Of a stretch of DNA of 64,000 nt, positions 32,696 to 41,832 are shown in pieces. Within the stretch, counting starts at the first letter, position 1, and every line of letters begins with the position of its first letter. This stretch comes from Microbacterium paraoxydans (lineage in GTDB: Bacteria; Actinomycetota; Actinomycetes; Actinomycetales; Microbacteriaceae): positions 372,001 to 436,000 of the forward strand of contig NZ_JAIVLG010000001.1 of the NCBI RefSeq assembly GCF_020524545.1, given 5' to 3'. The notes under the pieces were generated by a model. It had not been told where the DNA came from. It did not search any database and saw nothing but the letters and a program-made list of their open reading frames with translations. A program made the position numbers and the translations under genes.

Positions 32696-34453
32696 TCACA
32701 GTGGTGAAATGTTCTTGTCCCAGATCCCGTCGTCCGACGGCGACGCCGGCGTGCGCGGCGGAGGAGTGCGCCGCGTCCCCGGAGCCCCGGCCGCTTCGAA
32801 CGCCGTGGCGAGGCGCAGCAGGGTCGTGTCGTCGTAGGCGCGTCCGGCGAAGGTCAGGCCGATCGGCATGCCGATGTCCGCCATCAGCCCCATCGGAACC
32901 GTGACCGTGGGGATGCCGAGGTGACGGATGGCGAGGTTGCCGTTCGCTATCCAGGTGCCGTTGCGCCACCCCAGGTCGGCGGAAGCCGGGTTCACGTCCA
33001 TGTCGGCTCGTCCCACGTCGGCGACCGCGGGGAAGACCACGGCGTCGAGGTGAAGCGCGTCCATCCACTCCTCCAGGTCGCGGCGACGCGTCTCCTCCAG
33101 CCCCCGCAGTCCGTCTTCGAGCTCGGGCATGTCGCTGAAGTGCGCATCGGGGTGTGTGCGCACCCAGTCCGGATACTCCGCGATGTCGTCGTCGAAGCCG
33201 GTGTAGCGATCGGGCAGGGCGCCCTCCGGGTGGGGGAAGATCGTGGCTCCGTCGATCTCGGTCAGCGTGCGAAGTCCGGGGTCGTCGTTCGCCTGCAGGA
33301 AGTCCTCCCACGCCCACGCCGAGAGGTCCACGATCTCGCGCCGCAGGAACTCGGGCGACACCAGTCCCCGCGTCGAGAGGGTGGGCGTGCCCGGGCGGTC
33401 GCCCTCGTAGTTCGACACCACCGGGAAGTCGACCTCGATCACAGTCGCTCCGGCGGCGCTGAGGTCGCGGCGCGCAGCCTCCCACCGCTCGAGGATGCTC
33501 GCCCGTGTCTCGATGCGTCGCCCCGTCGGCCCCCCGATCCCCGGATCCGCCGCGCTTCCGGCATCCGGATCCGCATTGATGTACATCTTCGGGATGCCGA
33601 TCCGCGTGCCGGCGAGCGCGTCCGGGGTCCCGGTGGCGAGTGCCGGGTAGGACGCGGGACGCACCTCGGCGGCCGAGGGGATCGGGACCCACGGCTGCGC
33701 GCGCCAGAAGTCCCCGCGGAAGTCGGCGTCGTCGGCGACGATCACGTCGAGGACTTCGAGCAGGTCCGCCATGGTGCGGGTGTGCGGCACCACCACGTCC
33801 ATCGTGGGCACCAGCGGCCAGTTGCCGCGGGTCGAGATCACGCCGCGGGAGGGTGTGTAGGCGCACAGGGCGTTGTTGGTCGCGGGCCCGCGACCGGAGG
33901 ACCAGGTCTCCTCGCCGAGTCCGAAGGCGGCGAAGCTCGCGGCGGTCGCGGTGCCGGAGCCGTTGGACGAACCCGACGCGAAGGGCGCAGTGAGGTAGGC
34001 GGCGTTGTACGGGCTCTCCGCTCGACCGTAGAGGCCACGCTGCATCCCACCGTTGGCCATCGGCGGCATGTTCGTCAGCCCGAGGCAGATCGCTCCGCCC
34101 GCCCGCAGGCGCTCGATCGTGAAGGCGTCGCGCTGGGCGATCAGGTCGGCGAAGGCCGGGCTTCCGCCTGCGGCGGTGAGCCCCCGCACCAGGTAGCTGT
34201 CCTTCGCGGTGTACGGGATGCCGTCGAGGGGGCCGAGCACTTCGCCTCGGGCCCGGCGGGCGTCGGAGGCCGCGGCCTCGGCGCGCGCGTCGGGATTCGC
34301 GACCACCACCGCGTTCAGGGCGGCCGGCGTGCCCGGCGCATCGAAGGCGGCGATGCGCGCTCGGTAGGCATCGACGAGCTCGGCCGCGGACGTGGTGCCG
34401 CTCTCGAGCGCGCGGCGCAGGTCGGCGATGGAGGCTTCGACGACGTCGAACAT
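32696..34453 (-). CDS. Amidase signature family protein
   Basis: 585 residues, the amidase signature fold. The Ser-cisSer-Lys triad is visible: Lys84 in YTAKDSY, Ser162/163 in ASGSSNGSGTA, and nucleophile Ser186 in TWSSGRGPA, which aligns with the usual TGGSIR. Because the glycine-rich stretch is altered, the substrate probably differs from classical amidases. The ATG overlaps the agmatine deiminase stop (TGATG); the pair may hydrolyse carbamoyl- or amide-linked amines. Confidence 0.9.
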   Translation of the reverse strand: MFDVVEASIADLRRALESGTTSAAELVDAYRARIAAFDAPGTPAALNAVVVANPDARAEAAASDARRARGEVLGPLDGIPYTAKDSYLVRGLTAAGGSPAFADLIAQRDAFTIERLRAGGAICLGLTNMPPMANGGMQRGLYGRAESPYNAAYLTAPFASGSSNGSGTATAASFAAFGLGEETWSSGRGPATNNALCAYTPSRGVISTRGNWPLVPTMDVVVPHTRTMADLLEVLDVIVADDADFRGDFWRAQPWVPIPSAAEVRPASYPALATGTPDALAGTRIGIPKMYINADPDAGSAADPGIGGPTGRRIETRASILERWEAARRDLSAAGATVIEVDFPVVSNYEGDRPGTPTLSTRGLVSPEFLRREIVDLSAWAWEDFLQANDDPGLRTLTEIDGATIFPHPEGALPDRYTGFDDDIAEYPDWVRTHPDAHFSDMPELEDGLRGLEETRRRDLEEWMDALHLDAVVFPAVADVGRADMDVNPASADLGWRNGTWIANGNLAIRHLGIPTVTVPMGLMADIGMPIGLTFAGRAYDDTTLLRLATAFEAAGAPGTRRTPPPRTPASPSDDGIWDKNISPL

Positions 34454-35493
34454 CAGCGTGACCCGTCGATGGAGGGCTGCTGCTGCGTGATGCAGTGGAT
34501 GCCGCCGCCGCGAGCGAACAGCGGGCGCGCATCGACCGTGACCACGCGTCGCCCGGGGTACGCGTCCGCGAGGATCTCGCGGGCCGCGGCATCCGCCTTC
34601 TCGTCGCCGAACCCGCAGGCGACCACGCCGTCGTTCGTGACGAGGTGGTTGACGTAGCTCCAATCGACGGGCCCCTCGTCGTCGCTCAGCGTCGACGGTG
34701 CGGGCAGGTCGATCACGTCGAAGCGGCGACCGGCGGCATCCGTCTGCGCCGAGAGGAGGGTCCGGAGATCGCGGGACACGGCGTGATCGGGGTGCTGCGG
34801 GTTCTGCTGGTCGTGCAGGAGGAGCCTCCCGGGCGAGACGATCGTGGCGACGATGTCCACGTGACCGTTCGTCCCGAAGTCGTCGTAGTCGCGGGTGAGG
34901 CCGCGGGGCAGCCAGATCGCGGTCTTCGCCCCGATCGTCCTGGCCATCTCGGCCTCGATCCGCTGCTTGTCGGCGTAGGGGTTGCGTCGTGGGTCGAGCT
35001 GCACGGTCTCGGTGAGCAGCACCGTGCCTTCGCCGTCGACGTGGATGCCGCCGCCCTCGTTCACCAGTGTCGAGCTCACCAGCTCCGCACCGACGGCGTC
35101 GGCCACGATGCGGGCGTGTTGTGCGGCTTTGCGCCACTCGGCCCAGTCCGGGGCGCCCCAGCCGTTGAAGATCCAGTCGACGGCACCGAGCACGCCGGGG
35201 TGCTCGTCGTCGACCACGAACGTCGGGCCGGAATCGCGCATCCAGAACTCGTCGACCGGGGCCTCCACGATCTCGATGCCGGCGCCGAGCATGCGTCGGG
35301 CCCGGGGGATCTCGCTCGGGTCTACCAGCATGGTCACGGGCTCGAACTCGGCGACGGCGTGGGCGACCTCCGTCCAGGTTGCGTACCCCTCCTCGCGCTC
35401 GGCGTCCGTGGCGCCGAGCGTCTCGCCCTCCGCGGGGAACGCCATCCAGGTGCGCTCATGGGGTGCGGTCTCGGCGGGCATGCGCCAACTCAT
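34453..35493 (-). CDS. aguA: Agmatine deiminase family protein
   Basis: 346 residues of the peptidyl-arginine-deiminase-like (PAD_porph) fold, converting agmatine to N-carbamoylputrescine. The catalytic Cys334 is in GGGIHCITQQQP, with RDSGP (guanidinium binding) near residue 85 and NEGGGIHVDGEG near residue 150. ATG 35493 is chosen for the GAGGAG site upstream. It forms a two-gene operon with the amidase, divergent from a TetR/decarboxylase operon, suggesting linked amine metabolism. Confidence 0.92.
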   Translation of the reverse strand: MSWRMPAETAPHERTWMAFPAEGETLGATDAEREEGYATWTEVAHAVAEFEPVTMLVDPSEIPRARRMLGAGIEIVEAPVDEFWMRDSGPTFVVDDEHPGVLGAVDWIFNGWGAPDWAEWRKAAQHARIVADAVGAELVSSTLVNEGGGIHVDGEGTVLLTETVQLDPRRNPYADKQRIEAEMARTIGAKTAIWLPRGLTRDYDDFGTNGHVDIVATIVSPGRLLLHDQQNPQHPDHAVSRDLRTLLSAQTDAAGRRFDVIDLPAPSTLSDDEGPVDWSYVNHLVTNDGVVACGFGDEKADAAAREILADAYPGRRVVTVDARPLFARGGGIHCITQQQPSIDGSR

Positions 35494-35535
35494 CGTGATC
35501 TCCTCGTCGACGATCTCGGGCGGACGGAATCCGCT

Positions 35536-35573
35536 GTTGAACACGTGATCAACGAGTGATACCGTAGCCCGCG
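35536..35573 (+). promoter_or_regulatory. Promoter and probable TetR operator
   Basis: -35 TTGAAC (35537-35542), a 17-nt spacer and -10 TACCGT (35560-35565), 8 nt before the TetR ATG (near-leaderless). The inverted repeat GTTGA (35536-35540) / TCAAC (35549-35553), centred on CACGTG, overlaps the -35. This fits autorepression, with possible control of the divergent deiminase operon. Confidence 0.7.
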
Positions 35574-36233
35574 ATGAACACCACGTCAAGAAGCACCGCG
35601 CCACGGCGGATGCCGCCGGAGGAGCGCGAGCGATCGATCGTCGACGGCGCCATCGCCCTGGCGCGCGAGAGTGGACTCGAGGTGCTCACGGTGCGTGCAG
35701 TGGCAGCGCGCGTCGGCGTCACCCCGGCCCTGGTCGCGCACTATCGGCCCGTCATGGACGCCTTCGTCGCCGATGTCTTCGGGCACATCGTCGCCGCCGA
35801 GCGGGACGAGGTGATCGCGGCGTTCGATGGCGGGGGAGACCTCCGCGCGGGACTGCACGCCTTGGTCGAGACCCTCCTCGACGGCGAGCGCGACGACGTC
35901 ACCCTGATCTGGGTCCAGGCCTGGGCGCTCGGCGTCCGCAACGATGTCCTCGCCGCCCGCGTACGGGCCGAGATGGATGGGTGGCAGAGTGCGCTCGAGC
36001 AGATCTTCCTCCGCGCGACGGCAGCGGGCGTGATCGCGGACGGTCGTGCCGACACCGCGGCGTGGCTCCTGCTCGCCATGGTCGACGGCATGAACGCGCA
36101 CTCGCTCGTGAAGTGGGCACCGAGCGACCGCGCCGACCTCGCCCGTCGCGCACTGTCCGCCGTGCTCGACAGTGCCGCACCCCACGTCTCCTCCCTCGCC
36201 GACCCGACCGACCTCCGCACCGAAGACCAGTAA
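35574..36233 (+). CDS. TetR family transcriptional regulator
   Basis: 219 residues. The N-terminal HTH LTVRAVAARVGVTPALVAHYRP (about residues 38-60) is followed by a helical ligand-binding domain. It starts the operon with the PLP decarboxylase 11 bp downstream and diverges from the agmatine deiminase. It is TetR_C_6/BetI-like in overall pattern, a type that often senses choline or polyamines; the ligand is not established. Confidence 0.92.
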   Translation: MNTTSRSTAPRRMPPEERERSIVDGAIALARESGLEVLTVRAVAARVGVTPALVAHYRPVMDAFVADVFGHIVAAERDEVIAAFDGGGDLRAGLHALVETLLDGERDDVTLIWVQAWALGVRNDVLAARVRAEMDGWQSALEQIFLRATAAGVIADGRADTAAWLLLAMVDGMNAHSLVKWAPSDRADLARRALSAVLDSAAPHVSSLADPTDLRTEDQ

Positions 36234-36244
36234 AGGAACGCATC

Positions 36245-37618
36245 ATGGATGCTGTGCGCATGCACGCGGCCTCGCCCGAATCGACGGCGATCGTCGATGC
36301 CGTGCTCGACTACTCGCGCCGTCGCATGCTCGCCGCAGACGTGCCGCTCGACAAGCCGCAGACCGAGGCGGAGCTGAACCGTCTCGTGGGCGCGACGATC
36401 ACCGACGCGGGCCTCGGTGCGCAGCGCGCGCTCAGCGTGTTCGAGCACATCCTCGCCCCGGCCTGCCTCACCACGAGCCACCCGCTCTACCTGTCCTTCA
36501 TCCCGACCGCCCCGACCATGGCGGCCATCGCCTTCGACCTCGTGGTCTCGGCGTCCGGGCTCTACGGCGGCAGCTGGCTCGAAGGCGCGGGGGCCGTGCA
36601 CGCCGAGAACGAGGTGCTCTCGTTCCTCGCGGGGGAGTTCGGGCTGCCGGCGACCGCCGGCGGTGTCTTCGTGCAGGGCGGCACGATCGGCAACCTGTCG
36701 GCCCTGGTCGCGGCGCGAGAGGCGGCCAAGGCGCGGCTGGTCGCGCAGGGCAAGGAACTGCCGGCGCGCTGGAAGATCGTGTGCAGTGCGGAAGCGCACT
36801 CGTCGAACAAGTCCGCAGCGAGGGTGATGGATGCCGACGTCGTGCTCGTGCCCGCAGGCGACGACGGCATGCTGCGTGCCGACGCTGTGCGCGAGGCGCT
36901 CGACACGCACGGCGACGAGATCTGCGCCGTCGTCGTGACGGCGGGATCGACGAACTTCGGCATCGTCGACGACATCGACGCGATCGCCGCGCTCAAGGAC
37001 GAGTACGAGTTCTGGCTGCACGTGGACGGTGCCTACGGGCTCACCGCGATGCTCGCCCCTTCCGCCCGTCCCCGCTTCCGGGGTGTGGAGCGTGCGGACT
37101 CGGTGATCGTCGACCCGCACAAGTGGCTGTTCGCGCCGTTCGACTGCTGCGCGCTGATCTACCGTGAGCCGGACCACGGTCGCCGGGCGCACACCCAGCA
37201 CGCCGAGTACCTCGACACCCTGACCGACGCCGACGAGTTCAGCCCCTCGGACTACTCGATCCAGCTCACTCGGCGCCCGCGGGGCCTTCCGATGTGGTTC
37301 TCCCTCGCGACCTACGGGGTCGATGCCTACCGTGAAGCGATCGGCGCGACCATCGCGCTCACCGAGCGCATCGCCGCGGAGATCTCCCGTCGCCCGGAGC
37401 TCCGCCTCGTGCGAGACCCGCAGCTGTCCGTCGTGGTCTTCGAGCGCGACGGCTGGGAGCGCGCCGACTACGACCGATGGTCGGCCGAGCTGCTCGATTC
37501 CCAGCGCGCCTTCGTGGTGCCCAGTTCGCACGCCGGTCGACCGAACACGCGCTTCGCCATCCTGAACCCGCTCACGACATTCGAGGACCTCACGAGCATC
37601 CTCGACACCATGAAGTAG
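36245..37618 (+). CDS. PLP-dependent group II decarboxylase (aromatic/glutamate-type)
   Basis: 457 residues. PLP-binding Lys293 lies in VDPHKWLFAPFDCC, with the preceding HVDGAYG aspartate and the His-stacking AEAHSSNKSAARV. This is the aromatic-amino-acid/glutamate decarboxylase group rather than the ornithine type. An AAGGAACGC ribosome binding site precedes the ATG. Next to agmatine deiminase, it suggests amine production or turnover; substrate options include tryptophan, tyrosine, glutamate or diaminobutyrate and cannot be distinguished here. Confidence 0.92.
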   Translation: MDAVRMHAASPESTAIVDAVLDYSRRRMLAADVPLDKPQTEAELNRLVGATITDAGLGAQRALSVFEHILAPACLTTSHPLYLSFIPTAPTMAAIAFDLVVSASGLYGGSWLEGAGAVHAENEVLSFLAGEFGLPATAGGVFVQGGTIGNLSALVAAREAAKARLVAQGKELPARWKIVCSAEAHSSNKSAARVMDADVVLVPAGDDGMLRADAVREALDTHGDEICAVVVTAGSTNFGIVDDIDAIAALKDEYEFWLHVDGAYGLTAMLAPSARPRFRGVERADSVIVDPHKWLFAPFDCCALIYREPDHGRRAHTQHAEYLDTLTDADEFSPSDYSIQLTRRPRGLPMWFSLATYGVDAYREAIGATIALTERIAAEISRRPELRLVRDPQLSVVVFERDGWERADYDRWSAELLDSQRAFVVPSSHAGRPNTRFAILNPLTTFEDLTSILDTMK

Positions 37619-37740
37619 CATCCACGCTCCCGACGTTCCGCTGAGTCGTCGGATGACCCGGCCACCGTGAGAGGGAAGCCGGGGAGGGTGAGGAGGTCTG
37701 TGCGGGATCGCGCGGCGAGAGCGCCACCTCGAGGATCGTA

Positions 37741-37763
37741 TAGCTTAGGTAAAGCAACCCTTA
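37741..37763 (+). promoter_or_regulatory. DtxR/IdeR-type iron box with overlapping -10
   Basis: TTAGGTAAAGCAACCCTTA (37745-37763) matches the 19-bp DtxR/IdeR consensus (TWAGGTWAGSCTWACCTWA) at about 17 of 19 positions, counting W positions, and has dyad arms GGTAA/TTACC. A -10 TAGCTT lies at 37741-37746. Fe(II)-DtxR would repress the following transporter when iron is plentiful. Confidence 0.75.
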
Positions 37764-37815
37764 CCGACCCGAGGTGTGTCATCATCCGGGGATTCTTCGC
37801 GATCACGGGAGTCTC

Positions 37816-37902
37816 ATGTTCCTCCTCGCCTCCATGCATCCGAGTCGCAGAGCGCGTCGCCTCAGCCCCCTCCTCGTGCCGTTCGGTTCGGCGTCGCTGT
37901 GA
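37816..37902 (+). CDS. Possible 28-residue leader ORF, coupled to the ABC gene
   Basis: ATG 37816 has GGGAG 4 nt upstream and reads MFLLASMHPSRRARRLSPLL to a TGA at 37900-37902. That TGA overlaps the GTG at 37899 (GTGA), the arrangement of translational coupling. The peptide is basic and hydrophobic. Without conservation data this could be chance; the ABC gene might instead start at GTG 37776, in another frame. Confidence 0.35.
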   Translation: MFLLASMHPSRRARRLSPLLVPFGSASL

Positions 37903-39485
37903 CGAGCGCGGGGACGATCTTCCGCGAGGGACTCTGGGGCCCTGGTCGCCGTGGTCGCGCGGTGCTCGCGGTGGCCGGCTTCTGCGGGCATCAACTCGCC
38001 GAGGTGCTGGTGCCCGTGGCGGTCGGCGTCGTGATCGACCGCGCCATCGCTCCCGGGGATCCCGCGGCGCTGGCGTGGGTTCTGGCGTTCCTGGTCGCGG
38101 TGTTCGCGGTGCTGATCTGCTCCTGGCAGCTGGGTGACCGTCTCGGCACGCGGGTGTACGCGCAGGGGGAGCATGTGCTCCGTCAGGGGGTGGTCGGGCT
38201 GGCGCTGCGCCGGCGCACCCGGCGGCCGGCCGGCGAGGTCTTGACGATCTCCTCGGCGGATGCCGGACAGACTGCCGGGTTCTTCTGGACGATCGCGGAG
38301 CAGGCGGCCGCGGCGACCGCGGTGCTGGTTGCCTGCCTGACACTGCTCGCGATCGCGTGGCCGCTCGCGGTCGCGGTCGTGATCGGAACCGTGGCGCAGG
38401 CGCTGGTCGTGAACGCGTGCAGCCGTGGTCTGCGCCGACGCGGCTATGAGGCGCAGCGCCAGGCGGCGCATCTCGACGCGGTCAGCACCGACTACGCCAC
38501 GGGTCTGCGCGCGCTGGGGGCGCTCGGCGGCGCGCACCGCGCGACGCAGCGCTACGTGGCGGAGAGCGCGGTGGCTGCTCAGGCCGCCTACCGGGCGGAG
38601 AAGGCGGCCGCAGGCCTCGCGGCGCTCAACCTGCTCGTGAGCGGTCTCGTGTTCACCGGCATCGCGATGCTGGGCGGATGGCTCGCGCTCGAAGGGCACG
38701 TCACGATCGGTGGATTCGTCACCGCCATAGGGCTCGCGCAGACCATCCGCGGACCCCTGCAGTCGCTCGGGCACCTGCCCGCGCAGATCGCGGCGAAGCA
38801 CGGATCCGCCACCCGGATCGCGGAGTTCACCGACGAAGCCGCGGCGCCTGCAGCGACGCCGGACGGAGCGCCCGCCGTCGCCGGTGCCGACGCGGAGGGA
38901 CCGCTGGCGCGCGTGCGGGTCGCGGGGCGATGGATCGAGATCCCCGCCGGAGAGGTCACCGGCATCCGTGCCGACCCCGAGCACATCGTCGATCTGTCGC
39001 AGCTGTTCGGCGGGCGCAGGCAACCGGAGCCGGGCGAGCTGGTCATCGGAGACGTCGATGCGGCGCAGCTGGGCTCGGATGCGCTCAGGGACATGGTCTT
39101 CGCGCCCCCGCACGATGCCGCCGTGTTCAGTGGGACCTGCGCCGAGAACATCGCGCCGCAGATCGAGCACGCGTGGCTGACCGCAGCCGCCTTCGACGAA
39201 GTCGTGCAGCGACTGCCAGACGGACTCGACGAGCGCGTGGGTGAACGCGGGCTCAGACTCTCCGGTGGTCAGCGCCAGCGTCTGCTGCTGGCGAGGGCGC
39301 TGCATCAGCCCCAGCCGCTCGTGGTGCTGCACGAGCCGACCACGGCGATCGATCCGATCACTGAGGCGCAGGTCGCGGCGGGTCTCGCCGCCGAGGAGCG
39401 GGCGATCGTGCTCCTCACCGACCGGGCGGCGCTGCTGTCGACCTGTCATCGCGTGTACGACCTGAGGGGGGCGGCGGATGTCTGA
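37899..39485 (+). CDS. ABC exporter-fold transporter, half 1 (degenerate ATPase; IrtA/IrtB-like)
   Basis: 528 residues: about six transmembrane helices (roughly 1-290), then a degenerate nucleotide-binding domain. Walker A is absent (the position reads GIRADPEHIVDLSQLFGG), Walker B has His for Asp (LVVLHEP), and the H-switch His is lost (LLTDRAA), but the signature LSGGQRQ is perfect. It can therefore complete only the partner ATP site. GTG 37899 gives a normal length; GTG 37776 is alternative. The iron box upstream suggests siderophore import in the manner of mycobacterial IrtAB. Confidence 0.88.
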   Translation: MTSAGTIFREGLWGPGRRGRAVLAVAGFCGHQLAEVLVPVAVGVVIDRAIAPGDPAALAWVLAFLVAVFAVLICSWQLGDRLGTRVYAQGEHVLRQGVVGLALRRRTRRPAGEVLTISSADAGQTAGFFWTIAEQAAAATAVLVACLTLLAIAWPLAVAVVIGTVAQALVVNACSRGLRRRGYEAQRQAAHLDAVSTDYATGLRALGALGGAHRATQRYVAESAVAAQAAYRAEKAAAGLAALNLLVSGLVFTGIAMLGGWLALEGHVTIGGFVTAIGLAQTIRGPLQSLGHLPAQIAAKHGSATRIAEFTDEAAAPAATPDGAPAVAGADAEGPLARVRVAGRWIEIPAGEVTGIRADPEHIVDLSQLFGGRRQPEPGELVIGDVDAAQLGSDALRDMVFAPPHDAAVFSGTCAENIAPQIEHAWLTAAAFDEVVQRLPDGLDERVGERGLRLSGGQRQRLLLARALHQPQPLVVLHEPTTAIDPITEAQVAAGLAAEERAIVLLTDRAALLSTCHRVYDLRGAADV

Positions 39486-41211
39486 CGAGAAGCTGCCGAT
39501 CGCGACGCGGTCCGAGACCGCGCGCGGCCTGCTCGACACACTCCGACGGCAGCGCGCGCTGGCGACCGGAGCCCTGCTGGCACTGTGCGCCGGTGTGGCC
39601 GCGGCGCTGCTGGCGCCCTGGATCATCGGCCTGATCGTCGACGACATCGTCGACGGCGGACGTTCGCTCGTGCCGTACGGCCTCGCTCTCGCAGGATCGC
39701 TCGTCGTCGGCGCCGTGCTGACATGGGCGGGGCGCGTGCTGCTGGCACGGCTCGGACAACGCAGCATCCGCGACGTGCGCGAGGCGGCCTTCCGTTCCGC
39801 GCTCGCACAGCCCGGCGCGCGCATCGAGGCGGCCGGCACGGGAGATCTGGTCGCACGGCTGTCCGGCGACGTCCGCGCCGTCGGGCAGGTCGTCGAGGAT
39901 GCTCTGCCGGCGTTCTTGAGCGCCCTGTTCGGCATCGTCGTCAGTCTGCTCGGCATGGGCCTTCTCGACCTCCGGTTCGCGCTCGCGGCACTGCTCGCCG
40001 TGCCGCTGCAGTACTTCGCGCTGCGGCGGTTCCTCCGGCGGTCGGCGCCCGTGTACCGCGAGCACCGTGTCGTGGTCGCCGAGCGCGGCCAGCGCACCAT
40101 CGAGGCGGTGCGCGGCGTCGACACCGTGCGGGCGCTCAGGGCCGAGGAGCGGCACCTGGAACGCATCGCCGAGGCGAGCAGGCAGGGCATCGCACTCGAG
40201 GTGCGCGCGACGCGTGTGCGCAACGACTTCAACGTGTTCCTCAACCTGGCCGAGCTGGTGGGCCTGTCGGCCGTCCTCGTGGTCGGGTACCTCCTGGTCA
40301 CGGGAGGGCAGGTCGAGCTGGGGGCGGCGACCGCTGCAGCGCTGTACTTCCTCGCGCTGTTCGGTCCGATGGGCGCGCTGCTGTTCCGGATCGACGAGCT
40401 GCAGGATGCCGGGGCGAGCCTCGCGCGGCTGTTCGGTGTGATCCTGCTGCCCTCGCCGCGGCCTCGTGGCAGCGCGACGCCTGCGCACCGGGGCGAGATC
40501 GCGGTCGACGGGCTGGGCTTCTCCCACGTGCCGGGACGGCGTGACCTGGAGGACGTGTCGCTGGCGGCGGCTCCCGGAGACGTGATCGCTGTGGTCGGCG
40601 CGAGCGGTGCGGGCAAGACCACGCTCGCCCGCGTGCTGGTCGGCACGCTCCCGGTCGGGGAGGGGGCGGTGCGTCACGATGGCGTCGCGATCGAGGAGTG
40701 GCATCCACACGATCTGCGCGATGCTGTCGTGATGCTGAGCCAGGAGCCGCACGTCTTCGCTGGTTCCGTGCGTGAGGACCTTGCGCTGTTCGGCGACGCG
40801 GACGAGGCGCGGGTGCGGGAGGTCATCGCGCGGCTCGGCGCCGAGTGGATCCTGGCCCTGCCCGAGGGGCTCGACACGGTGGTCGGTGACGCGGGGCTGC
40901 CGCTGACCGCCGGCCAGGCGCAGCACCTCGCTCTCGTCAGGGTCGCGCTCTCTACGGCATCCGTCGTGATCCTCGATGAGGCGACCGCCGAGGCGGGGTC
41001 GGCCGATTCCGAGATGCTCGACCGGGCGGCGCTCGCGGCGATCGACGGTCGCACGGGGATCGTGATCGCCCATCGGCTCAGCCAGGCGGTGTCGGCCGAC
41101 CGCATCCTGGTGATGTCCGACGGTCGTGTCGTGCAGGCGGGCTCCCACGACGAACTGGTGGCGGAGCCCGGTCCTTACGCCGAGCTGTGGGCGGCCTGGA
41201 CGGCCTGGTGA
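39478..41211 (+). CDS. ABC exporter-fold transporter, half 2 (active ATPase; IrtA/IrtB-like)
   Basis: 577 residues, six transmembrane helices then a full ATPase. Walker A GASGAGKTT, Walker B VVILDEATAE and H-switch IAHRLSQ are intact, but the signature is degenerate (LTAGQAQ). With the first half this makes a heterodimer with one working ATP site. The ATG overlaps the end of half 1 by 8 bp. Substrate likely an iron-siderophore or related compound given the DtxR-type box; CydDC-like or peptide export are alternatives. Confidence 0.9.
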   Translation: MSDEKLPIATRSETARGLLDTLRRQRALATGALLALCAGVAAALLAPWIIGLIVDDIVDGGRSLVPYGLALAGSLVVGAVLTWAGRVLLARLGQRSIRDVREAAFRSALAQPGARIEAAGTGDLVARLSGDVRAVGQVVEDALPAFLSALFGIVVSLLGMGLLDLRFALAALLAVPLQYFALRRFLRRSAPVYREHRVVVAERGQRTIEAVRGVDTVRALRAEERHLERIAEASRQGIALEVRATRVRNDFNVFLNLAELVGLSAVLVVGYLLVTGGQVELGAATAAALYFLALFGPMGALLFRIDELQDAGASLARLFGVILLPSPRPRGSATPAHRGEIAVDGLGFSHVPGRRDLEDVSLAAAPGDVIAVVGASGAGKTTLARVLVGTLPVGEGAVRHDGVAIEEWHPHDLRDAVVMLSQEPHVFAGSVREDLALFGDADEARVREVIARLGAEWILALPEGLDTVVGDAGLPLTAGQAQHLALVRVALSTASVVILDEATAEAGSADSEMLDRAALAAIDGRTGIVIAHRLSQAVSADRILVMSDGRVVQAGSHDELVAEPGPYAELWAAWTAW

Positions 41212-41227
41212 CGGCCCGTGCGGGGCG

Positions 41228-41752
41228 TCAGGTGGTGAGCGCTGGCAGCAGCCGTGACAGCCCGTACTCGAAGGCGCGGTCGATGTCGCCGCCGAGGCGG
41301 AACGCCCCGGCGAGCTCCATCTGCAGGAAACCGGTCGCCCACGCCGTGAAGAGGCGCGCGGCGTCGAGGGCGTCCGTCTCGCCGACCAGAGCGGCTGCCG
41401 CGCGGATCACCGGCGCGGCGGAGCGCTCGAGGGCGTCGTGCGGGGCGGCGATCGTGAACATCAGGCGGAACCCCTCCGGGTTCTCCTTCGCGAAGCCTCG
41501 ATAGGCGTGCGCGAGGGCCGCGAGGTCGTCGCCCTCGTTCTCGAGTCGTGCGGTGAGGGCATCGATCGTGGCCACGGCGACCGCGGTGTGCAGGGCGTCC
41601 CGATCGCGGAGGCGCTTGTACAGCGAGGGTGCACGCACGCCGACGCGCGTCGCGACCGCCTGCATGGTGAGGCCTGCGGGTCCGGCGGTCTCGAGGATCT
41701 CCCGTCCGGTCGCGACGATCTCCGCGGTGGAGGTGCGTTCGGGGGTCGGCAT
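41228..41752 (-). CDS. TetR family transcriptional regulator (WHG-domain type)
   Basis: 174 residues with the N-terminal HTH LTMQAVATRVGVRAPSLYKRLRDRDAL, the recognition helix typical of TetR with the WHG C-terminal domain. I chose ATG 41752; the longer start is unlikely because it crosses the operator. It is divergent from the metallo-hydrolase gene and both share the palindrome at 41786-41808. Confidence 0.92.
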   Translation of the reverse strand: MPTPERTSTAEIVATGREILETAGPAGLTMQAVATRVGVRAPSLYKRLRDRDALHTAVAVATIDALTARLENEGDDLAALAHAYRGFAKENPEGFRLMFTIAAPHDALERSAAPVIRAAAALVGETDALDAARLFTAWATGFLQMELAGAFRLGGDIDRAFEYGLSRLLPALTT

Positions 41753-41771
41753 CGGTCCTCCTGCATGGCTA

Positions 41772-41808
41772 TTGACGTGAGCCATGATAGCTACGTATCG
41801 TAGCCATC
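41772..41808 (+). promoter_or_regulatory. Promoter with TetR operator for the metallo-hydrolase gene
   Basis: -35 TTGACG (41772-41777), 18-nt spacer, -10 TATCGT (41796-41801). Palindrome GCTACG-TAT-CGTAGC (41790-41804), extended with one mismatch to 41786-41808 (GAT and ATC ends), overlaps the -10. The dyad fits the divergent TetR protein. Confidence 0.8.
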
Positions 41809-41832
41809 GCAATCATCCCGAGAGGATTCGCC

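Noticed and set aside
37803..40646. 947-codon minus-strand frame opposite the ABC pair
   Set aside because: Low-complexity Arg/Ser/Ala product; both plus-strand ABC genes have clear motifs.
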